Notes: generated by a model not told the origin, from the letters alone. A stretch of DNA of 64,000 bases from Roridomyces roridus (GCA_029378245.1 JARKIF010000069.1:108523-172522), one strand, 5' to 3'. Shown: positions 22,848-34,880, numbered from the stretch's first letter. Translations and numbers: made by a program.

Positions 22848-24874
22848 ATGTCCAATCCCCCCAATGTCCCTCAATTCGACGAAGCTGACCGCCTCGTCGG
22901 CGTCGACAACTGGATGCAGTTCAGTGGCCGTATCATCATGACTGCGCGGGCTCGGGCGCTCATCGGCTTCCTCAACGGCACGACCTTGTCCCCCTCTGGT
23001 GCTCACTCCGCCCCTGATCCCTCCTTCGACTCATCCGTCGTTATTACTCGTTCGGTTACCCCCGAGGCGTTCGGGAAGGACGATGGATGGATGGCGGCCC
23101 TCATCTACAACAACACCGTATCGCCTCTGTCGTTTGGTCTCAAGTACGACATGTCGGCGTACGAGATGTGGAAGGCACTGAAGGGCCAGTTCGAGGATCA
23201 GACGGAGATGAGCAAGAGTGCCCGCGAGCAGGAGTTGCTCGAGCTCAAGTACTCGGACGGCGACGATTTCGATAAGCACCTCGAGAAGCTTGTCGCCCTC
23301 CGGGCTGCCGCGAACGCCACTGGATGCAACATCAGCGACGATCGTCTCAGGTCCATACTCATCCGTTCGATGCCCGTCGGCAGTGCTACTTGGGGACCCG
23401 CAATCCTCGTCTGCCAGGCCCACACCAAGTACGACGAGGTGCGCAATATGCTAACCGTCTTCTGGCGGACCGTCGTCAAAGAGCAGCAAGTAAAGGCAGC
23501 CGCCCAAGCCGCTGACGCCACCAAGGTCACCAACGCACTCGCTACGGCTGGCCCAGTCTCCAAGGAGCAACGCCCTCGATGCCGTTCTTGCAGGCGGAAG
23601 GGACACGCAGAGGCGGATTGCTGGACCGGCGCAGCTGCTGACCGCGCGCCTGAGTGGTTTCGCTTGAAGAACGCGAAGCCCAGCTCCACTCCTGCTCCCA
23701 GTTCCGCCATGGCAACGTTCGTCCTGCACACCGATGTCTCCGGAGGTGCGCCAACGACTTCTACGCCCAAGCCCGGTGCTGACCCCAAACCTAGATGTGA
23801 CGAGCGGCAGGATCTTGCCGTTCTAGATGCATCAGGGGAGGACCGGGTAGTAGGCGTAGATACACATACTGTCGTTGCCGCATCATTGAAATCCAGTCCC
23901 GTACCCACCTACATTGACAGCGCCTGTACCGACCACTGCTGGCGCGACCGCAACGCGTTCGAGACGTACGAACGCCTGGACGAGGACGGCTCCACTGCAA
24001 CAGCAGACGGTGGATTTAAGATCGCAGGTGTGGGGACAGTGCGGTTTCGGACGAAACTACCGGGAGGCCAGATAAATGAACTTGTCATGAGGGCGAAGCA
24101 TACCCCATCGTTCATGATGAATCTCATATCACTCCCGGAGCTTGACAAACGGGGATTTGTGGGGAAATGGGGGAGAGGTCACCTAGAAGTGACCCACGCT
24201 GAAACCGGGCAGGTCATCGTTTGTGGCCGCCTCGCGCATAGCAGTAATTCCCGGCGGCTGTACGAAGTCGACGTGCTGGATGATCCGCACACCGTCGCCG
24301 CTGTGGCTAGTCGCAACAAACCAACGGACATCGCAACTTGGCATCGTCGTTTTGGCCATTGCAATATCCGTGCTGTCCAAGCACTCTCCAAGTCGGAGCT
24401 GGTGGATGGCCTTGAGGTCCGCGGTGCGGAACTTGATCAGCACTACCTGTGCGAGGCGTGCAAGCTGGGAAAGGCGGTGCGCAAACCATTTGACGATGAA
24501 GTCCAGCACGAGGCTCTCCCTCTCGAGCGCGTTCATGCCGACCTGTGGGGTAAGGCACGGACAAAGAGCCACGGGGGAGCATACTATATGATGCTCATCG
24601 CCGACGGTGGCTCTGGGTGCAAATTCCCCGAGTTCTTGGCAAACAAGACAGCCGAGACCGTCGTGGAGGCGTTTGCGGCGTGGCATCGCGAGGCGGAACG
24701 CCAGACAGGTCGGAAACTCAAGATCGTACGAGTGGACTTGGGTAGCGAGTTTGACAACAATGAATTTCGCACCTACTGCCGAAGCTACGGGATCAAGATC
24801 GAATTCGTACCCAAAGCTTCCTCCCCGTCCAACGGCCACGTCGAGCGTGGTAACCGTACCATCATCGAGGGCGC
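22848..24874 (+). CDS. Copia Gag-Pol, 5' half
   Basis: Starting at ATG 22848 it encodes a Gag domain of the UBN2/retrotransposon gag type (DNWMQFSGRI…). The zinc knuckle CRSCRRKGHAEADC follows at about residue 250, then an aspartic protease site, DSACTDHCW. The GAG-pre-integrase HH-CC motif is H-RRFGHCN…CEACKLG. The integrase DDE residues are present in HADLWG, VDLGSEF and GHVERGN. The frame ends a few codons later inside the inverted LTR, at about 24887. Without reverse transcriptase this half cannot move by itself. Confidence 0.85.
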
Positions 24875-25095
24875 TGTAGAAGAATAGACTCAGTCGTAGT
24901 TGGGAGAAACGACTCGTATTAGTAGCTACCTGTAGAAGAATAGACTACTGAATGTAAGTACTGGATAAAATAAGAAAGGGGACGGGCGCACCTCAGTCGT
25001 AGTTGGGAGAAACGACTGAGGTGCGCTGTGACGCCCCTATGTGGTATTTGTACCCCGCCGCACGCCATCACTGATCCCGGCCCGGGTCTTCAACA
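24875..25095 (-). repeat. 3' LTR of Copia element, inverted
   Basis: Reverse complement of 22596-22816 with no difference seen by eye. Its TG end abuts integrase codons at 24874. The other end is followed by the polypurine tract (minus strand) at about 25096-25104. Confidence 0.85.
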
Positions 25096-25115
25096 CTCCC
25101 CCTGGCGTGCGCGCG

Positions 25116-27399
25116 TCATCTCCAATCGAGGTTGAGCCTGCTGCAAAGTCGCCAGTGAGTTTGCTTGTCCAGCGGTTTTGTCATCAGGTCGGCTAAATTG
25201 TCCCGAGACTTGATCGCCGAGATCTCGATCTTCTTGGCGTCGACGAGCTCGCGAACGAAGAGATGGCGCATGTCGATGTGCTTGGAGAGATTATGCCCCT
25301 TGGTATTCTTGGTGAGTGCAATGGCTCCAAGGTTGTCGACATTGAGGTTGATAGGACCATCCTGCTTCAAGTAAATTTCCTCCAAGAAGTTCTTCATCCA
25401 CACCGCTTGCTGTGCGCCACGGCCTGTCGCAATTAGCTCCGCTTCAGTCGACGACAATGCGACGAGGGGCTGCCGCTTCGATGCCCAAGCTACTGGAGCA
25501 CCTGCCATGAGGAACACGTAACCGCCAGTCGACCGACGCGTGTCCACGCATCCGGCCCAGTCCGAGTCGACGTAACCCAGCGGCTTCAAACCCACACCCG
25601 GCATGTCCAGATCCTCTGCCGCTGGCCGCTTCAGCAAGATACCGAAGTCGAGCGTGCCTTTGATGTATCGGCAGAGCCCAACGAGCATTTCCCAGTGCTC
25701 GGGCGCCGGGTTGTCTTGGACACGCGCGAGGACACCACACGCAAACGCAATGTCAAGACGGGTTCCGGAGGCAGCCCAAAGGATGGCTCCCAGCAGTCGG
25801 CGGTACGGCTTGTCCTTCATGTCGACTGTCTCTTCCCGGCTGAGCGGTCCCACACGCGCACGAACGCTGCATCCAGGACGAAGTGGAGTCCCGACGGGTT
25901 GTATGTCCCATAGGTCGAAGAAACGAAGGACTTTCTCCAGGTACGCACCCTGCGATATCCAAATGCTACCGTCGGGCAGTTTCTGAACTGTTATCCCCAG
26001 CAGCACTTCTCGTTCTTCCACGGCGTCGAGCTCCCATTTGGCTCGGAACTCCTCACGCACACCCTCCGCCAACTCTTCGCTTGATGCCGCCGCAAACACA
26101 TCATCGGTATGGGTCGTGGTGATGACAAGCGAGTCTCCGTCCTTCCGGGCACGGATGCATGGGTCGGCCTTCGATTCGTGGAAGCCTAACTCTTGGTATG
26201 TCTTCTTCAGCGTATTGTACCAGATGTGTCCTGCATCTGGTGACCCGTATAACGCTTTCTGAAGACGGCATGCCAGACCTTCCTCCCCCAGCTTCTCGAA
26301 TCCCGGGGGCTGACGCATCCACACCGGGCGCTCCTGTACGCCGTTCAGATACGCGCCCTTGAAGTCCCACTGTCGCGTCGCCATGCCCATCACCGCCGCA
26401 ACTGCCATCGTCATCCGCACCGACTCCATCCGCGCCACCATCGCGTATGTCTCGCCGTAGTCCACACCTGCCTCCATACGGTCACCACGCAGCACCCACC
26501 GTGCCTTCGGCCCTGTCACCACGCCATCACCGTCGACCTTGACGTCGAATGCCCACATACCGTCGACAAGTTTCGCACCAGCCGGGGGAACCTCATATCG
26601 CCAAACAGCCTTCCGTTCCATCGTGGCCATTTCCTTCTCCATCGCTGGGTGCCAATACCCTCGGGATTGCGGTGTTCTCACAGCCTCGGTATACGATCGC
26701 GGGATATGCACGTCGACCCCCTTCACAACACTTGCCGCAACAATCACCATGTCGACTTCCACCACGTTCGTCGCCCGGCAGTCAACAAAGTTAGCGGAAG
26801 GGCGCTTCCCATCTCGTGCCCAGTCTTTGCCTGCTGCGTGTTCGGCCGCTTCGTGATCAGCGCTCTCCGCACGCTCGACTTCACGCAGGGATGGTTTGGT
26901 AGCACGGCTGGAACGCCGAAGAGCAGTGGGAGCGGGGGCAGGAGCGGGTGCGGGTGCAGGTGCAGGTGTAGATGCAGCAGCAGGAGCAGGAACGGGAGCG
27001 GGTGCAGGGGTGGGAGCCTCAATGTCGTCGGTATCCTCAGCGAGCGGATTCGGTGCAACTTCCTCCATCACCGGCCGTGGGGCTTCATCGAACTCCACGT
27101 CGTGCACTTCAAACACCCGGCCACGCGCAGGGTCATACACACGGTATCCACGTCGCCCCATGTACCCGACCATTTGACCCTCCCACGCCTGATCCCCGAG
27201 CTTACCCTGGACATGGTCAAGGTCCGTCACCCAGCAACGTGCGCCCCAGGGACGCAGGTGAGAAACATTTGGCTTCTTGTCTGTATTGAGCCAAACTTGC
27301 CATGGCAGCTTGTTAGGATGGCGGGAGGTCGGGACGAACATGCGTGTATACGCGTGGGCGAGGGCGGATTCTGCCCACCAGGAGTGTGGCATGCCCGCG
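25116..27399 (-). CDS. Copia Pol, 3' half (reverse transcriptase and RNase H)
   Basis: The open frame begins at the inversion breakpoint with the sequence that normally follows integrase (MPHSWWAESALAH). It then reads through an Ala/Pro-rich low-complexity linker (PAPAPVPAP repeats). The reverse transcriptase has KARWVLRGD, TQWDFKGAYLNG and the catalytic T-H-T-D-D-V-F. RNase H motifs include GYVDSDWAGC and LSSTEAELIA. It ends just before the polypurine tract. It continues the protein encoded on the opposite strand at 22848-24874, but it is now on the other strand and has no promoter of its own in view. Confidence 0.85.
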
Positions 27400-27727
27400 A
27401 AACTGGACTTTTCACAATCTCCCCGTGCGTCTCTCCCTCAGGCTCGGCTTGCGGCTCAGCTCATCCCCTCGCTAGCTCTCCGCCTGGCAACGTACAACCT
27501 GCGCTACGACTCGCAGCCAGACAACATCACTGTCCAACAGTCTCTCGAATCGCTCCCAGATCCACTTGTTGGGCCTGGCTACTACCGCAAAGCCGGTGAG
27601 CAACCGTGGAGCATCCGGAGGCCGTGGGTGGCGGAGCAGTTGCTGCACGAGGGTGTGGTGCTGGTGGGCTTCCAGGAGGCGCTCGTGCGGCAGGTACGCG
27701 ACCTAGCAGAGCTGCTTGGACCGGACT

Positions 27728-27880
27728 TATTGGCAGATGTACACGAAGAATCAATGTGGGGGAAAAACCTGTTCTTTCTACGAAATTTACAGAGCCTTAT
27801 ATACTACTCAGAATACTGCGGCGTAGTCGTCTTCTGACGGATTGCCCGAGATTCGTCCGTCTCGTTCCCATACGCCAACA
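27728..27880 (-). repeat. 3' LTR of second Copia element
   Basis: 153 bp; on the minus strand it starts TGTTGGCGTATGG and ends CTGCCAATA. A TATATAAGG box lies at 27795-27803 (minus). It lacks the 22-bp block present in the partner LTR. Confidence 0.85.
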
Positions 27881-27887
27881 CTCCCCC

Positions 27888-30800
27888 TCAAGCCGGCAGA
27901 AGTCCCATGTTCGAACAGAATTGTTCGTGCGTCGTGCGGGGCAATGCTTTGGTCAGAATGTCTGCAACCATGTTGTTGGTAGGGCAGTATTGGACACTGA
28001 TAACACCCTGTTCGATACATTCCCGAATAAAATGATTCTCGATACGAAAATGTTTTGATCTTGCATGGTGCTGAGGATCGTGCGCAATGGATATGGCCGA
28101 TTGATTGTCGGAATAGATCAGAGTCGAGCTCTCCGCTGGGAAATCAAATGGAAGTGCGCGGAATAAATATTGGAGCCAGATTGCATGGCGTGTCGCAGCT
28201 GTAAGAGCTGAGTATTCAGCTTCGGCGGTGCTGAGTGCAACGGTGGGCTGTTTCTTCGAGTGCCAAGCAATGGGTCCACCAGCAAGAAGGTAAATATACC
28301 CTGAGACTGATCTGCTGTCGTCGGGGTTGGATGCAAAGTCGGCGTCGCTATAAGCGCCGTAGTTATTGAAGATCGAGTCCGAGTCGGACCGGTAGTCCGA
28401 ACCTCCGAAAGTGATCCGTCGATGACGTGTGCCTTTCAGGTACCGGAACACTCTCTTCACTCCCGTCCAGTGCGTCGCGCTCGGATTACTCGTGTACGCT
28501 CCAAGTCTCGCAACGGCATATGCGATATCCGGACGGCTGACGGTTGCGAGCCAGATCAGCGAGCCTATGTACTCGGCAAAGCTGTGGCCTCGCTCGTCGG
28601 TGGTCTTCCCTTCTGCGGGATTCTTCTCCAAGATGACGTTCGGGTCCATCGGCGTGGCAACTGGCGACATCTCCTGGTACCCGTAACGGCTCAAGACTCC
28701 GTCGATATAGTGCTCCTGTGAGATCTGGATGGTTCTCGTGGCACGGTCACGGTATATCTCGATACCAATGAGCTTCTGTGGCTCTCCGAGGTCGTTGATT
28801 TCGACCTCCTTCTTCAAGGCAGCCTCTGTGGCTGATAGCATGATGGTGCTATTACTGAATAACAGTAAGTCATCGACCCAGACCGTGATAATCGTGTAAC
28901 GATCTCCGATTTGGCGTAGATACACGCCGTGGTCGATCTCGAGGCGGTGGAAGCCTAACTTAGTGAGTATTGCGTGCAGCTTCCGATTCCACTCTCGTCT
29001 TGACTGTTTCAGTCCGTACAATGTCTTCCTCAGACGACACTTGCGTCCGGAGCCATCGTCGAAACCCGGAGGTTGTTCCATAAACACCTCCTGCAAGTCT
29101 CCGTTGAGGTACGCTCCCTTCACATCCAATTGTCTCATCTCTAGGTCTTTCACTGCGGCGATGGCGAGTAGTGCACGCAGGGACTCGAGACGGACGGCGG
29201 GGGAGAATGTGTCGAAGTAATCAACACCCGGGACTTGTGAGTATCCTTTCGCTACCAGTCTGGCTTTGTAACGAACGATCTCTCCTTGCTGACCGGTCTT
29301 CAGGTCAAATACCCAACGACATCCGACGGGCTTTCGTTCGGAGGGACACTCCCCGAGTTCCCAGGTGCCCATCGCCGTCAAGTTGGCAAGCTCTGTGTCA
29401 ATCGCCTCATGCCACTTGGGCCATTCGAGCGATGCGCGCGCTTCTTCGATATTGCGTGGGATGTTCGGCTTGGCCTCGTCGACCTCTCCGAGTGCTGCCA
29501 TGTACGCGATGTGTGCACTGGTCTCTCCGTCGTCGCCATCATCCTCGGCGTCGCGGGTACGATTCGGGCGGTCAGATTGCCCTCTGCGTGCGTCGGGGTT
29601 TCCAAGTTTCAGATAATTGTGATCTGAAGTCGGACGAGTAAGCCTCCGAAGCGGAATCGCATTCAGCTGATTTGGCTTGGGGTCAGGTTCTGTTGCAAGC
29701 TGTGGAGTGGATGGTACCGGCTGCGGCGCTGTGCGCGTCGCTTTGCTGGGCGTTGTGGGCGCGGTTGTCCCTTCGCTCTTCAGCGGTGGTGGCTTTGCGG
29801 GTGTGGACAGTGGTAGCTTTCCAGGTGTGTCCTGTGCCATCGATCCTGGTGTTTGCTGGATCTGTGCAGATGTGCTATTCGATGCCGGCGTTGTTTTCTC
29901 CCCCTCGGATGGCACATCAAACTCGGTGAAGGCCTTCTCGGGGTCGGTGAATGTGTAGTTGCGGGAGATTTTAACGCGGTGGGTCGTCGAATCGTAGTAC
30001 CGTACTGCCTTTGGTCCATCTAGGTACCCACAGAATATATGCTTGATTGCCCGGTCATCCAGCTTTGAGTTCGACTTGGCGTCCTCGCGAAAAATCCATA
30101 TGGGCGCACCGAACTCCTGAAAGTGAGAAACATCGGGTTTCTCCTTCGTGAATATCTCGTGCGGCGTCTTTCCATCGGGTAGTGCCTTGGTCGGCGAGCG
30201 GTTGCGAATATATGCGGCATGTGTGACCGCGAACTCCCATAGACTCTTTGGTAAGTTCTTTTCTGCTAACATTGCTCTAGCTAACTCGAGTAGAGTGCGG
30301 TTGGATCGCTCAGAAACACCGTTCTGCGACTGGGAATACGGTGCCGTTGGCCGTAATTCAATACCTTTCGATGTGAGCGCTGACTTCAGCTTCTCGTTCA
30401 GGCACTCAGTTCCCTCATCAACGCGGATCCACTTCGGCTTGTAGCCGTACTGCCGCTCCAACCACTCGATGTACTCCAGTACCTTTGCTTTGGCTTGGTC
30501 CTTCGTCTTCAAGAACAAAATGGTTCTGCGACGACTCGCGTCATCGGTAAAGGAGATATAATAATAATTCCCCTCGGTTGACCGTATGCGCGCAGGACCC
30601 CACAGGTCACTGTGAGTGCCTTCTCCCGGATTCTCGGATTGGTGAAGGGCTTTGTGCGGAAATGGCTTCCTATGCATCTTTGCTTGGATGCATGCTTCAC
30701 AGATCTCGGCGTCAGATTTGCTGTCGGGTTTGACGGTGAGTCCTTCAACGGAATTATGGCGAACGATGAGCTCTAGGGTGGAGTCAGAGACATGGCCGTA

Positions 30801-31831
30801 TCGGCGATGCCAGGCTGCCCAACTGTCTGGGTCGGAGTTCTCGGCATCAGCGGGATTTGCTTGATTTCCAACTCTCACTGCGCGGACATTGTCCAACCAG
30901 TAGAGCCGGAATTTCTTCTTGCCTTCCAAGACAAGCTGTCCTGCTTTATTCCGAATCTCAGCCTTGCCGTTCTTGAACGACGTAGCTCCCCCTGCCTCGT
31001 CGATACGGGAAACTGACAGTAAATTGTTGACTGCCGTAGGTGCGTACAACGTGTTGGATAAGCTGATCATTTCGCGCTTGCCGTTAATGATGCTTTCCAG
31101 ATTCACTGTTCCACGGCCATGTGCCTGGACAGTGTTGTCGCCCAACCCGTTTATTGTTTCGCCAGTGATAGGTGTGTATTCCGTGAAGATAGCCCGGTTG
31201 TTCATAATGTGAACAGTGCAACCTGAGTCTGCAAGCCACGCGTCTTTAGATAGATGCGTATCGAAGTGAGGAAGGTTAGATTGGAATGCCATAAATGCGC
31301 TGTGAGGGCCAGAGTCGTCTCGACTATCATTCGTGCCAAGGTGAGCCGAATTGCCCTTCCTTCCTTTCCGATTCCCTTTCCTCCCCTTCCAATCATTGGG
31401 ACGCTGGCCTTCCTTGCCGCCTCCCTTGCTCCAACAGTCCCTAGCCATGTGCCCGGGACTTCCACAATTGAAGCATTTGCCGCTGTCGGATCCCGTCGGT
31501 GCGCGGGTTTGGTTCCTTCCGAATAACGCTGATCCCGTTGTCGATTCTCCGGCCTTCTCCTTACGACGACGATGTTCCTCAAGAATGAGGGCGACTAACT
31601 CGTGGGATGTCACGGTAATAGTCGCGGCAGATGTGCCGGTTGTCGAGGTGGATGTGGATATGGGACTTGTGGTGAGTGCACCGTTGTTCGCAGCCAGATA
31701 TGAGCTAGTGAACGTGTCCCAAGACTCGGGAAGAGAGGTGATCAAAGCGATGAGGAACTCCTGGTCTGATACCAGGCTGCTCATGGTGTTGAGCTGTTCT
31801 TGAATAGCACGCAGCTCCGTGATGTGGGCTG
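27888..31831 (-). CDS. Copia Gag C-terminus and Pol
   Basis: The open frame is about 1,300 codons. It carries the rest of Gag (LITSLPESWDTF), the zinc knuckle CFNCGSPGHMARDC and the protease DSGCTVHI. The pre-integrase segment is WHRRYGHVSD…CEACIQ. The integrase has HSDLWG, VDEGTE and SQNGVSERSNRT. The reverse transcriptase has WVDDLLLFS as its catalytic box, and RNase H shows AYSDADFAS and LSTAEAEYSAL. A Pro/Thr-rich linker sits between integrase and RT. It is intact from 31831 to the stop at 27888. Its own start is displaced by the insertion at 31832-32664. Confidence 0.9.
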
Positions 31832-32664
31832 TGAAGAGCGGAGAATTCGCGCATTCTTGAAAACGGTCGCGAACGGATGTTTCGGCACGTTTCGGAGCGG
31901 GAGTTGGGTCACGTGGTCACGTGCGCGCGTCGACGCGACGCGCTTTAGTAAGACGCGTTCAACTCGGCTGACTGAGATACGCCACTCGTTGCCGCTGACT
32001 GAGGCTCGTTGCTACCCTGACTGAGGACCTTACCAAGCCATGTTTGTGCCTTACCAAGCTCAAGTTGTGCTGGGCAGTGGCTTAGTTACGGGCGTGGTGA
32101 CCAGTGGATTTTGGGTGTCAGACGGGCTTTTGGAACGGAAACTTGGATCGTTTGGGCTGGATTAGCCCTCAGACGATGGGTGTTATCAGTTTGGGGTGGA
32201 AAATCTAGGATTTGCGAGGGACAAACACGCAGGGTATATAAGTAGTGCATAATTCTGTAGCAAACAGGAACGGCCCCTGGGGCAAATACCACTTTATCTC
32301 TCATCTCTCTCTCGAACGGAACGGAACGGTCTTGAGCGCACGGAACGGTTTTGGTTGGAATTTACAGAACGGAACGGGAACGGGATTTTGGTTGGACGAA
32401 TTTTGGTTGGACGAGGTGTTAGGGTTAGGGTTTGAAGTTGATCGCTGTTGGAAACGGCTGGGACTGCACGACGGACGTCGTTTACATTGGGCTAGACTTT
32501 GATTTGGATTGCGCTGGATTCGCAATTTACTCATATATTTTGAGTCGAACCCCCGAACTTGCGCGCACGCTGTTGGTTGTGTCGTTGATTAGATAGTGAG
32601 CTCGCTGGACGGCGCTCTCATCTTCTCGTTTATTTTCACTACACTACACACGGTCCGCGTTTCA
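31832..32664 (+). mobile_element. Probable solo LTR nested in Copia gag
   Basis: An 833-bp insertion begins TGAAGAGCGG and ends CGCGTTTCA. It is flanked by GCTG on both sides (31828-31831, 32665-32668) and splits the gag frame between …GSDIA and HITELRA…. TG…CA ends, no ORF and an internal TATA box fit a solo LTR in plus orientation. A 4-bp duplication is short of the usual 5; other TE classes are possible. Confidence 0.7.
32235..32242 (+). promoter_or_regulatory. TATA box in the solo LTR
   Basis: GGGTATATAAGTAG at ~400 bp into the 833-bp LTR-like insertion, at the position expected of the U3/R boundary; about 60 bp downstream is a CT-rich stretch. Confidence 0.5.
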
Positions 32665-33059
32665 GCTGCAATGTCGCTGCCTTCGTCGGCAATCGTGCGA
32701 TACAATCTACGCCGATACGACATAATCCCTAGCTGACCTCGCGCTTCCTTGACCGTGCACAGCTGTGTCCACATTTGACGCGCCGTCGATGCCCCCGCAA
32801 CATGTACCATCTGGGAATTACCCAAGGCGAGCTCAATCTTGCTCCTTGCCTTCCCATCCTTCTTTATCCATACCCCGATAGCCTTTGTCTCGTCCGCTGT
32901 GGGCTTTAACGGGTCAGCTGCCGTCGGAAAAAGCTCGGTGCCATCGACATAACCCTCAAGGTCATTGTCTCGAAGAATTGCGCCAATGCGGCGCTTCCAC
33001 GGCATCCAGTTGTCCTCATTGAGGAGTTCGATCCGAGTCGTTGATGGGCTGTCAGTCAT
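32665..33059 (-). CDS. Copia Gag N-terminal part, interrupted
   Basis: Starts with MTDSPSTTRIELLNEDNW at 33059 and carries the N-terminal retrotransposon Gag fold (…NDLEGYVDGTE…, ARQMWTQLCTV). Coding stops at the nested insertion at 32664; the frame resumes at 31831. The element is therefore likely unable to make full Gag, although pol is intact. Confidence 0.8.
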
Positions 33060-33178
33060 GGTAGAAGTCGGGTAGTGTGATGGTCAAATGAGCGTTGGGA
33101 CAGGTCAATGGAATAGTGTGTCGAGTGTCGCAATTGATATTATCCGTGTATTAGTTGTATGGTGCGGGGCCCATAACC

Positions 33179-33353
33179 TATTGGCAGATGTACATGAAGA
33201 ATCAATGTGGGGGAAAAACCTGTTCTTTCTACGAAATTTACAGAGCCTTATATACTACTCAGAATACTGCGGCACAGTATTACTCTCACTGCGGCGTAGT
33301 CGTCTTCTGACGGATTGCCCGAGATTCGTCCGTCTCGTTCCCATACGCCAACA
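33179..33353 (-). repeat. 5' LTR of second Copia element
   Basis: 175 bp, partner of 27728-27880, with an additional 22-bp block after TACTGCGGC. TATATAAGG on the minus strand at 33246-33254. Just inside it, on the minus strand, GGTTATGGGCCC resembles the complement of the initiator-Met tRNA anticodon region used by some Copia elements. Confidence 0.8.
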
Positions 33354-34341
33354 GGACTGGGACTGGGTGAGTCCCGTCGTTGCCTTGAGACACGTGTGTC
33401 ACCGACTATGATTAGGTTGGCGTCGGTCGTGACGATGGTGCGATGGCAGGCGAATACAGTCCAATATTCTACAAAAAGTGCGTGCTCTTCCCATTTTGAT
33501 TACCGAAAGAACCCAGTGTCTTTGCAGGACCGAATTCAACCTAATCTCATACGACTCCTTCTGGACTTCGTTCGTCATCTTTTCACCTTGCCTTCTTCAT
33601 ACCAATGCCTCTCAGCCACACCCCCTTTACTCCCTCTCGCTACCCCGGCGCTGGCTCGTAGCGCGTTTGCACAACCGCATATCTTCAACACCGCACTACC
33701 AGCCGTAAACTCACAGTCCTCAACACTCACCTCGACGACCGCTCCGAAGCCCAACGTCAACACGCTGCATCCATGCTCCTCGCACGGGCACGATATGATT
33801 CTCATGCAACCTCCGCCCCCGTGTTCGTCCTAGGGGACTTCAACAGCCCGCCCACCGGCTCTGATTCCGGGGCGTACGAAATCGCCACCGGCATACGGGC
33901 GCCAGGAGAGTTGCCGGAGGACTTTGCCCGTCGATACACCGTCCCTGGGGGTCAGCAGAAGCCTTTTGTGTTGCATGATTTGAGGGCACATACCCCGCGT
34001 CGCTTCGTGGGTGCCAACCACGCTACATTTACGGGCTTCACGGCCCCGAATGATACACTTCAGTGGAGCCGGATTGATTTTGTCTTTGGGGCTGACGGGG
34101 GTGGGTGGTGAGTTGTTTTGCCTTCTTCCTTTCGTCGTCGTTGCTCACGTATGAAATAGGGAGGCCACGGGGTATAGAGTCGGTAGTGCGCTCACAGACG
34201 ATGGTGTCCTCGCGAGCGACCATCGCCCTGTATTTGCTGATGTGAAGATCTAACCTTCGTTGGATCTATGTATGTACTAGTCAAATGAATGTCATGCAAT
34301 TGGAAACAATACCAGGCAAAAAGAAGTCCATACTTCAGAGT

Positions 34342-34422
34342 TCAGACGTTGGGAATCGAACCCAGAGCCTGCTTGACCGCATTCAGGAGCTTGACCGCGG
34401 CTGCAGGTCTCACACCGTCCGA
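34342..34422 (-). other. tRNA-like 81-nt sequence
   Basis: On the minus strand TCGGACG at the 5' end can pair with CGTCTGA at the 3' end (7 bp, one G-U). GGGTTCGATTCCCAA forms a T-arm, and a TTTTT run follows about 20 bp downstream. I could not fold a normal D-arm or anticodon arm. The unit B counterpart near 53258 has a large internal deletion. Likely a tRNA-derived repeat or pseudogene. Confidence 0.4.
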
Positions 34423-34880
34423 TGCTATTCCTTCTTGGCTCGTATCGGTATCTAATACCATGAGCAATTAATTGCTTCAATCTCAGCAGCGACTCAGGGT
34501 AACATGCAACGAATTTCAAGACATACCCAAGCCATACACTGCGTCGACGCGCGCCGTAGCCCTCGCGAACGGTTTTTCAACGGCTGTTCCCGTCAAAATC
34601 GGCTGTCAAGGGGTCGACGGGCAGCTACAACTGCCGCGAACTGGCCTGATGCTGGGTGGATTCCGTGAGTGAGGTGGGTACCTTACACATACACTCGCAA
34701 CACACATTTTACAACCAATTTATTACCCTGGTTATTTAAAGTTTGCAAACCTGAAGATACCGGTTTAACCAGAACCTGGATATCAGCTGGCCTAACAGTA
34801 AAATTTCAACCTAAGTATCGTACATTCTGTGTAAAGATTCAAGAAAGGCCTTGTGTTGCCCGAATTCCTGGTGCAGGTGC
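34423..34880. other. Intergenic region downstream of NB-ARC/TPR gene A
   Basis: It is conserved in part with 53300-53689. I see no gene; it probably contains the 3' UTR of the leftward NB-ARC/TPR gene. Confidence 0.4.

Larger units (their letters stand above)
22596..27399. mobile_element. Ty1/Copia element with inverted 3' half
   Basis: Order on the plus strand: LTR (22596-22816), gag-pol up to the integrase catalytic Glu region (22848-24874), then a reverse-complement LTR (24875-25095), then the 3' half of pol on the minus strand (27399 to 25116). The empty site in unit B (near 51961) reads ATCAAACTGGAC; here CAAAC lies left of the element and AAAC right of it. The two 221-bp LTRs look identical, so the event is recent. 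About seven integrase codons are missing between the halves. Confidence 0.85.
27728..33353 (-). mobile_element. Ty1/Copia element inserted in EEP exon
   Basis: A full-length element of 5.6 kb is flanked by the 5-bp duplication GGACT (27723-27727 and 33354-33358). The empty site in unit B reads ACCGGACTGGGAC (about 52286-52298). Minus-strand order is LTR, primer-binding region GGTTATGGGCCC, gag, pol, polypurine tract, LTR. The LTRs (27728-27880, 33179-33353) differ by a 22-bp indel and a few substitutions. The pol frame is intact, but gag is interrupted by a nested insertion. Confidence 0.9.
22532..34253 (+). pseudogene. EEP-family gene copy A, broken by two Copia elements
   Basis: The start ATG at 22532 opens a hydrophobic signal-like sequence, MQVWLFIFLTLLSIPAW. 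Coding is then cut at 22595 by the first Copia and resumes at 27404-27727 (RLATYNLRYDSQP, GFQEALVRQ). It is cut again by the second Copia and resumes at 33359 with the same introns as the unit B gene. An in-frame TAG also lies where unit B reads TCTTTC, near 33657. The end is conserved (SDHRPVF, stop 34251-34253). The gene cannot make protein, but it preserves the ancestral secreted N-terminus that copy B has lost. Confidence 0.85.

Noticed and set aside
22596..27399. Two independent Copia elements in opposite orientation.
   Set aside because: The minus-strand half begins close to where the plus-strand half stops in the same protein, the LTRs are identical, and only one target duplication is seen.
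32418..32433. TTAGGGTTAGGGTTT, a telomere-like motif within the solo LTR.
   Set aside because: Only about two and a half units; too short to call an interstitial telomere.
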